In this document: in pieces, positions 55,963-64,000 of the stretch
How the letters are laid out: every line of letters begins with the position of its first letter
Numbering within the stretch: position 1 is the stretch's first letter
Origin: Acidobacteriota bacterium
Lineage (GTDB): Bacteria > Acidobacteriota > Terriglobia > Bryobacterales > Bryobacteraceae
DNA: 64,000 nt
Assembly (NCBI GenBank): GCA_017304135.1
Contig: JAFLBB010000002.1
Coordinates: 1 to 64,000, forward strand
Reading direction: 5' to 3'
Position numbers and translations under genes: made by a program
Notes under the pieces: generated by a model
The model's input: only the letters and a program-made list of their open reading frames with translations
Told to the model about the DNA's origin: nothing
Databases searched by the model: none

Positions 55963-58788
55963 ATGGGACAGTTGACGGTTGACCTCGGTTCGCGGCTGGG
56001 CGAACTCAGAAGGTCGCTGCCGGTGGAGCAGCGGACAGGAATTGCGTTTCCGCGGTTTTTCACAGCGAATCTGCCGGCGGGGAGAACACCGTACGACGAG
56101 ATGAACTGGGAGCTCCGAACGGCGACGATCGGAAATGACAAGGGCGCGGTAATTTTCGAGCAGCGGGACATTGAGATGCCCGCCGACTGGTCGCAAACGG
56201 CAACGAATATCGTTGCAAGCAAATATTTCCATGGCAAGATGGGCTCACCGGACCGGGAGCGCTCGCTGGGGCAGCTGGTGCACCGGGTGGTGGACACGAT
56301 CGCGGATTGGGGCATTGCGGGCAAGTATTTCCGCACGCCGGAGGACGGGGAGAACTTCCGCAACGAGCTGGCGCACCTGATGCTGACGCAGAAGGCGTGC
56401 TTTAACTCGCCAGTGTGGTTCAACGTGGGCGTGAAGAGCGAGGCGCGGGGGTATGGCTGGTATTACGACGAGCGGACGCAGAACGTAAAGAAGGTGGATG
56501 CGGATGTGCACCGGCCACAGTGTTCGGCCTGCTTCATCAACTCGGTGACGGATTCGCTGGAGTCGATTCTGGAGCTGGCCAAGACCGAGGGCATGCTGTT
56601 CAAGTATGGCTCGGGGACGGGGACCAACCTGTCGGCGCTGCGGGAAGAGGATGCGATTCTGTCGGGTGGCGGGCGGGCGAGCGGTCCGCTGAGCTTCATG
56701 AAGGGCTTCGACGCCTTTGCGGGCGTGATCAAGAGCGGCGGTAAGACACGGCGGGCGGCGAAGATGGTGATTCTCAACGCCGAGCATCCGGACGTGGAGA
56801 AGTTCATCTGGTGCAAGGCGAAGGAAGAGAAGAAGGCGCACACGCTGATCGACAGCGGCTACGACTCGTCGCTCGATGGCGAGGCCTATTCGAGCGTGTT
56901 CTTCCAGAACGCCAACAACAGCGTGCGGGTGAACGATGAGTTTATGCACGCGGTGACGGCGGATGCGGACTGGTGGACGAAATCGGTGCACAACGGCGCG
57001 CCGGTGAAGCGCTACCGGGCGCGCGACCTGATGAAGCAGATTTGCGAGGCGACCTGGCAGTGCGGCGATCCGGGCATGCAGTTTGACTCGACGATCAACC
57101 GCTGGCACACATCGAAGGCGAGCGGGCGGATCAACGCCTCGAATCCTTGCTCGGAGTACATGTTCCTGGACGATTCGGCGTGCAACCTGGCGTCGTTCAA
57201 CCTGATGAAGTTTGTCGGGCCGGACGGGCAGTTCAACGTGGAGGCCTACCGGCACGCGGTGGACACGATGATCACGGCGATGGAGATCATTGTGGAGAAC
57301 GCGAGCTATCCGACGGACCGGATTGCGAAGAACTCGCGCGACTTCCGGCCGCTGGGGTTGGGCTATGCGAACCTGGGCGCGCTGCTGATGTCACAGGGCA
57401 CGGCCTATGATTCCGACGAAGGCCGGGCCTGGGCGGCGGGACTGACGGCGGTGATGTGCGGTCAGGCCTACCTGACGAGCGCGCGGATTGCCGAGTGCAC
57501 GGGGCCGTTCCCGGAATATGCGCCGAACGAGGCGAGCTTCCTGGAAGTGATCCGGATGCATCGCGACTCGGTGCCGAACATCGATTCGCGGAAGATCCCC
57601 AACGCGTTGTTCGAGGGCTCGCGGCAGTGCTGGCACGACGCCTACGAGAAGGGCCGCGTGGTGGGCTTCCGCAATTCGCAGGCGACGGTGATCGCGCCGA
57701 CGGGCACGATCGGCTTCATGATGGATTGCGACACGACGGGCATTGAGCCGGAGCTGGCGCTGATCAAGTACAAGAAGCTGGTGGGCGGCGGCGTGATCAA
57801 GATCGTGAACAACACGGTTCCGTCGGCGCTGTTCAAGCTGGGCTACAACACCGACCAAGTGGAGAAGATCGTGGCTCACATTGACGCCACGGGGACGATC
57901 GAAGCAGCGCCAGGCATGAAAGATGAGCACCTGTCGGTGTTCGACACAAGCTTCCGTCCGCAGAACGGAACGCGCTTCATCCAACACATGGGCCACGTGC
58001 GGATGATGGCGGCGACACAGCCGTTCATCTCGGGTGCGATCTCGAAGACGATCAACATGCCCGAGGAGTCGACGGTGGAAGACGTCATGGACGCCTACCT
58101 GGAGAGCTGGCGGCTGGGGCTGAAGGCGGTGGCGATTTACCGCGATGGTTCCAAGCGCGTGCAGCCGCTGAGTTCGGGTTCGGGCAAGGGCGAGAAGAAG
58201 GGCGTCGAGCAGATTGCGATGAGCTCGAACATAGTGGAGAAGATTGTGTACCGGCCGATCCGGCGGCGGCTGCCAGATGAGCGCGTGTCGGTGACGCACA
58301 AGTTCTCGATTGCCGGCCACGAGGGCTACATCACGGTGGGGCTGTTTGACGACGGCACGCCGGGCGAGCTGTTCGTGCGCATGGCCAAGGAGGGCTCGAC
58401 GATTTCGGGCCTGATGGACAGCTTTGCGACGGCGATCAGCTACGGCCTGCAGTATGGCGTGCCGCTGAAGTTCTATGTCGACAAGTTCAGCCACGTGCGG
58501 TTTGAGCCGAGCGGCTGGACGGGGAACAAGCAGATTCCCTATGCGAAGTCGATCATGGACTACATGTTCCGCTGGCTCGGGGCGCGGTTCCTGGGGCCGG
58601 AGTACAAGACGACGGAGGTGGGCGGCGAGATGGTGTTGAAGCCCACCGAGCCTGAGCCGCAGCAATCGCTGCCGTTTGACCATGCGACGTCGGATGCGCC
58701 GTTGTGCGCTGAGTGCGGCTCGATCATGGTGCCGAACGGGGCGTGCTTCAAGTGTGAGAACTGCGGCGGGACGAGCGGGTGCTCGTAG
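55963..58788 (+). CDS. nrdJ: Adenosylcobalamin-dependent ribonucleotide reductase (class II)
   Basis: A 941-residue enzyme reducing ribonucleotides to deoxyribonucleotides with B12 as radical source. It starts at the ATG at 55963 with GGAGG upstream. Core motifs are LTQKACFNSPVWFNVGV, RPQCSACFINSVTDSLESIL, GSGTGTNLSALREEDAILSG, INASNPCSEYMFLDDSACNL (NPCSE active-site Cys-Glu) and ATVIAPTGTIGFMMDCDTTG. A C-terminal TSCPC-type region ends in a probable zinc finger (CAECGSIMVPNGACFKCENC). Length is normal for class II enzymes of this type. No R2 subunit is needed. Thioredoxin at 50570 may be a reductant. The gene ends with a terminator at 58808. Confidence 0.96.
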   Translation: MGQLTVDLGSRLGELRRSLPVEQRTGIAFPRFFTANLPAGRTPYDEMNWELRTATIGNDKGAVIFEQRDIEMPADWSQTATNIVASKYFHGKMGSPDRERSLGQLVHRVVDTIADWGIAGKYFRTPEDGENFRNELAHLMLTQKACFNSPVWFNVGVKSEARGYGWYYDERTQNVKKVDADVHRPQCSACFINSVTDSLESILELAKTEGMLFKYGSGTGTNLSALREEDAILSGGGRASGPLSFMKGFDAFAGVIKSGGKTRRAAKMVILNAEHPDVEKFIWCKAKEEKKAHTLIDSGYDSSLDGEAYSSVFFQNANNSVRVNDEFMHAVTADADWWTKSVHNGAPVKRYRARDLMKQICEATWQCGDPGMQFDSTINRWHTSKASGRINASNPCSEYMFLDDSACNLASFNLMKFVGPDGQFNVEAYRHAVDTMITAMEIIVENASYPTDRIAKNSRDFRPLGLGYANLGALLMSQGTAYDSDEGRAWAAGLTAVMCGQAYLTSARIAECTGPFPEYAPNEASFLEVIRMHRDSVPNIDSRKIPNALFEGSRQCWHDAYEKGRVVGFRNSQATVIAPTGTIGFMMDCDTTGIEPELALIKYKKLVGGGVIKIVNNTVPSALFKLGYNTDQVEKIVAHIDATGTIEAAPGMKDEHLSVFDTSFRPQNGTRFIQHMGHVRMMAATQPFISGAISKTINMPEESTVEDVMDAYLESWRLGLKAVAIYRDGSKRVQPLSSGSGKGEKKGVEQIAMSSNIVEKIVYRPIRRRLPDERVSVTHKFSIAGHEGYITVGLFDDGTPGELFVRMAKEGSTISGLMDSFATAISYGLQYGVPLKFYVDKFSHVRFEPSGWTGNKQIPYAKSIMDYMFRWLGARFLGPEYKTTEVGGEMVLKPTEPEPQQSLPFDHATSDAPLCAECGSIMVPNGACFKCENCGGTSGCS

Positions 58789-58807
58789 GCCGCAGGACGC
58801 AGTGAAT

Positions 58808-58842
58808 GGCCCGGTCCTCCGCGTGGGGGGCCGGGCTTTTTT
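58808..58842 (+). terminator. Rho-independent terminator of nrdJ
   Basis: GCCCGG (58809-58814) pairs with CCGGGC (58831-58836), extendable by the inner GG/CC bases, followed by TTTTTT (58837-58842). It lies 20 bp after the nrdJ stop. Confidence 0.88.
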
Positions 58843-58981
58843 GTTGGGGGCTGTGAAGCAATGAGGGCATGTGGCGACGCTTCGCCGCATCGGTGTGGCG
58901 GGAGATCGCCAGGCAGGGTGATCAGAGGAGGAGACGCTGGAGGTGTATTTCGAGCGTCCGCAGGCGACGCGCCTCCGTTGA

Positions 58982-59640
<659 letters not shown>

Positions 59641-59740
59641 GTGGCCCGTGCGGACGGGTGCAGGCTGAGCTCGGTTGCTGGAACCAGCGGCGGAGTCGCC
59701 CACACCCCCATGCTACGCTAAAAACTACCCCCAAACGCCC

Positions 59741-61675
<1,935 letters not shown>

Positions 61676-61679
61676 CCGC

Positions 61680-62819
61680 GTGTTCCTCACAGCCGCATCC
61701 TGGATGGCCCTGGCGCTGGTCGCCGGGGCCTCTGTGTATTGCGCGCTCACGCTGCTGGCCGTGCGGTCGTGGTTGGGCCAGCCGGAAGCCCGGCAGCGGG
61801 GTGTTGCGGGCGTTTCCATCCTGAAACCGCTGTATGGAGCGGAGCCGGGGCTGGAGTCGCTGCTGCGCACCTTTTTCGAACAGCACTACCCGAACTTCGA
61901 GATTCTGTTCGCCGTGCGGCGAGAGGACGATCCGGCCGTTGCGATCGTGCGGCGCCTCGCCGGCGAGTATCCGCATGTGCCCGCGCAGCTCATCCTGACG
62001 GGCGAACCGGAATGGCCAAACGCCAAGGTATGGAGCCTGGAGCGGATGACCGCCGCGGCACGGTTCGATCTGCTGGCCATGTGCGACTCCGACATCGCCG
62101 TGCGGCCCGACTTCCTGCACCGGCTGGCGGCTGAATTCGAGAACCCTGGCCTGGCGCTGACCACCTGCCCATACCGCGCGGTGCCGGGGCCGACGACTTG
62201 GTCCACGCTGGAGGCGATTGGGGCAAACACCGAGTTTCTCTCCGGGGTCATGGTGGCGCGGATGGTGGAGGGGATGCGGTTTGCGGTTGGCCCGGCGATT
62301 GTGGCGCGCAAGCAGGCCATCGCCGCGATTGGCGGATGGCGGCGGGTGCGCGAGTATCTGGCCGAGGATTTCGTGCTGGGGCAGTTTGCGGCCGAGGCCG
62401 GGCTGGGGGTGGGGCTGTCGCGGTATGTCGTCGATCACCACATTGGCGGCGCCGCGCTGCGGCAGAACTTTGCTCATCGCCTGCGTTGGTGCCGGTCGAC
62501 GCGGCGTTCGCGACCCGCGGGTTATGTGGGCCAAGTGTTCACCAATCCGACGCCGCTGATCCTGATTCTCCTGGCGCTGCAGCCCTTGTGGTGGCCCGTC
62601 TGCCTGGGTGCCGCCGCGATGCGTGCGCTGGCGGCCTGGGCCACGGCGGGCCCGGCGCTGCACGATCCGCTGACAGCGCGGCGATTTTACCTGCTGCCGG
62701 TTCAGGACCTCCTCAGCTTCGCCTTCTGGCTGCTGGGCTTCTTCGGAGACACAATCCAGTGGCGTGGGCGACAATATAAGTTACACCCCGATGGTCGTTT
62801 CACCCCGGTTGCTCCTTAG
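61680..62819 (+). CDS. Membrane GT2 glycosyltransferase, ceramide-glucosyltransferase/HpnI-like
   Basis: A 379-residue protein from a GTG at 61680, five bases after thrS. It has an N-terminal membrane helix (AASWMALALVAGASVYCALT), a GT2 domain and C-terminal helices (NPTPLILILLALQPLWWPVC, DLLSFAFWLLGFFGDTIQW). Catalytic markers are RREDDP (D1 region), AMCDSDIAVRPDFL (D2), YLAEDFVLGQFAAEAGLGVG (D3) and HRLRWCRSTRRSRP, the (R/Q)xxRW motif. This is the layout of ceramide glucosyltransferase and of HpnI, which adds a sugar to bacteriohopanetetrol. No other hopanoid gene is in view, so the acceptor is uncertain. The C-terminus overlaps the next gene by 29 bp. Confidence 0.82.
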   Translation: MFLTAASWMALALVAGASVYCALTLLAVRSWLGQPEARQRGVAGVSILKPLYGAEPGLESLLRTFFEQHYPNFEILFAVRREDDPAVAIVRRLAGEYPHVPAQLILTGEPEWPNAKVWSLERMTAAARFDLLAMCDSDIAVRPDFLHRLAAEFENPGLALTTCPYRAVPGPTTWSTLEAIGANTEFLSGVMVARMVEGMRFAVGPAIVARKQAIAAIGGWRRVREYLAEDFVLGQFAAEAGLGVGLSRYVVDHHIGGAALRQNFAHRLRWCRSTRRSRPAGYVGQVFTNPTPLILILLALQPLWWPVCLGAAAMRALAAWATAGPALHDPLTARRFYLLPVQDLLSFAFWLLGFFGDTIQWRGRQYKLHPDGRFTPVAP

Positions 62820-64000
62820 CCTGATCTGTCTCTGCCCGCTGCTCGCCTTTGAGGACGACACGCCTACCCCTGCGCGGAAGGACACCATCGTCGTGACAGG
62901 CACCTATTCGCCCATCCCGCTGGAGGAGGCCGACCGCTCGGTGCGGGCGCTGCCGGTGCGGGGCGAAGCGTCGCTGCTTGCGAACTCGGTGGTGGACTTC
63001 CTGAACCTGGACTCGTCGGTCGATATGCGCCAGCGCGGGCAGAGCAATATTCAGACAGACGTCTCCATTCGCGGCTCGACGTTCGGGCAGACGCTGATTT
63101 TGCTCAACGGCCTGCGTCTGAACGATGTGCAGAGCGGACATCACAACCTGGACGTGCCGGTGGCGCTGGATTCACTGGAGCGGGTGGAAGTTCTGAAGGG
63201 CTCCGGTTCGACGCTCTATGGCTCGGACGCCGTGGGCGGCGTGGTGAACCTGATCACCAAGCCGCCGGAGACAAGTGAATTCCGGCTGCGTGGCGCGCTC
63301 GGCAACTTTGGTTCGAACCAGCAGCGGGTGTCGGCGGCATGGGTGGGCTCACGCATCTCGCAGCAGCTCTCCGCTTACCGCGACTTCTCGACGGGGTTCA
63401 TGCCGAACCGCGATTTCCGTTCGCTTGCCCTCTCCTCGACCACGGGGCTCGAATCGGCGCTGGGCCACACCGAGCTTGTCCTGGGCCACGCGGATAAGCC
63501 GTTTGGCGCCGAGCAGTTCTACGGGAATTTCAACTCCTGGGAGCGCACGAAGACCTGGTTTGCCTCGGCCCGCCAGACGTTTGCCCAGCGCACAGAGGCC
63601 GCGTTTTCCTTCCGCCGCCACACGGATCTGTTTGTGCTCTATCGCGACCGTCCGCAGGTGTTCACCAACCGTCACGCCGCCGAGAGCTGGCAGGCAACGG
63701 TGCGCCGCCACGAGGAGTTCGGTTCGAACGCGCGGCTGCATTATGGAGGCGAGTTCCTGCACGATGCGATCGCGTCGAACAACCTTGGCAACCATACGAG
63801 GGCCCGAGGCGCGGCCTACGCCGCCTTCGACATGCGCGCAGCGAGCCGTTTTTCGTTCACGCTCGGGATTCGCGATGAGGTCTACGCGTCGGCCAATCAC
63901 CAGGTGAGCCCGACGGCGGCGGCGGGCGTGTGGCTGACGCCGCGGCTGAAGCTGCGCGGCTCGCTGTCGCGCGCCTTCCGGCTGCCCACGTTCACCGACC
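62791..64000 (+). CDS. TonB-dependent receptor, BtuB-like plug, partial
   Basis: An open frame that runs off the end of the window (403 codons seen). The ATG at 62791 lies inside the end of the glycosyltransferase gene. A signal peptide (MVVSPRLLLSLICLCPLLA) leads to a TonB-box-like DTIVVTGTYSPIPLEEADRS and a compact plug. The plug has VVDFLNLDSSVDMRQRGQSN, DVSIRGSTFGQTLILLNGLR, LERVEVLKGSGSTLYGSDAV and GGVVNLITK. Barrel strands follow with alternating aromatic residues. This resembles siderophore/cobalamin (BtuB-type) receptors rather than the Oar-like receptors elsewhere in the window. A link with the B12-dependent reductase at 55963 is tempting but unproven. Confidence 0.9.
   Translation, partial: MVVSPRLLLSLICLCPLLAFEDDTPTPARKDTIVVTGTYSPIPLEEADRSVRALPVRGEASLLANSVVDFLNLDSSVDMRQRGQSNIQTDVSIRGSTFGQTLILLNGLRLNDVQSGHHNLDVPVALDSLERVEVLKGSGSTLYGSDAVGGVVNLITKPPETSEFRLRGALGNFGSNQQRVSAAWVGSRISQQLSAYRDFSTGFMPNRDFRSLALSSTTGLESALGHTELVLGHADKPFGAEQFYGNFNSWERTKTWFASARQTFAQRTEAAFSFRRHTDLFVLYRDRPQVFTNRHAAESWQATVRRHEEFGSNARLHYGGEFLHDAIASNNLGNHTRARGAAYAAFDMRAASRFSFTLGIRDEVYASANHQVSPTAAAGVWLTPRLKLRGSLSRAFRLPTFTD

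Overview
The window is GC-rich bacterial chromosome and most likely comes from an acidobacterium of the Solibacter/Bryobacter group. This is inferred from gene content: two Oar-type TonB receptors with N-terminal carboxypeptidase-regulatory domains, a TIGR03437-like secreted protein, two DUF1549/DUF1553-DUF1501 pairs, two twin-arginine-like enolase-superfamily enzymes, and a complete Alternative Complex III locus joined to an A2-type caa3 oxidase. No rRNA, tRNA, CRISPR array, insertion sequence or phage module was seen.

Layout. 1-196 is the first part of a 2-oxoglutarate dehydrogenase/decarboxylase gene (minus strand). 343-9210 holds a secreted protein built of repeated Ig-like domains, a translationally coupled pair (membrane-anchored amidase and actin-like ATPase), a LolA-like periplasmic protein followed by a decayed partial copy of itself, and a large TonB receptor. 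9226-9548 is a higher-order array of hairpin-forming REP-like repeats. 9662-16574 (minus) is a DUF1501 - DUF1549/DUF1553 pair and a second TonB receptor.

16677-29358 (minus) is one long respiratory operon, in transcription order actA-B-C-D-E-F, a small membrane protein, sco, coxB, coxA, coxC, coxD. It encodes a quinol:cytochrome c oxidoreductase and its partner terminal oxidase plus a CuA-site assembly factor. Several of its proteins carry Ala/Pro-rich tails, and two carry Ala/His-rich segments.

29656-38915 carries a small papain-like hydrolase, two enolase-superfamily enzymes, a second DUF1549/DUF1553-DUF1501 pair, a TIGR03437-like protein and a cyanophycinase-like peptidase. 38943-44732 is mostly housekeeping (tatA, HU, rsmI, UDP-GlcNAc 2-epimerase, infA), with an unusual transmembrane protein bearing a degenerate JAB/MPN domain beside a stand-alone Clp-type AAA+ ATPase. 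44968-50481 is a carbohydrate-oxidation cluster (SDR, ThuA-like, DUF5060/DUF4038 glycosidase-like, gluconate-dehydrogenase subunit-3-like, GMC oxidoreductase). 50570-54699 has thioredoxin, a Wzt-like protein whose nucleotide-binding site has been lost, a beta-helix lipoprotein and a methyltransferase fused to beta-rich domains. 54713-55751 is a small zone of gene decay. 55963-64000 carries B12-dependent ribonucleotide reductase, a DUF433/DUF5615 toxin-antitoxin-like pair, thrS, a membrane GT2 glycosyltransferase and the start of a TonB receptor that runs off the window.

Several genes have a -10-like hexamer within about 20 nt of the start codon, and divergent genes are separated by as little as 21-37 bp, which suggests short or absent leaders. 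Everything here is read by eye; family assignments rest on recognised motifs, not on database searches.
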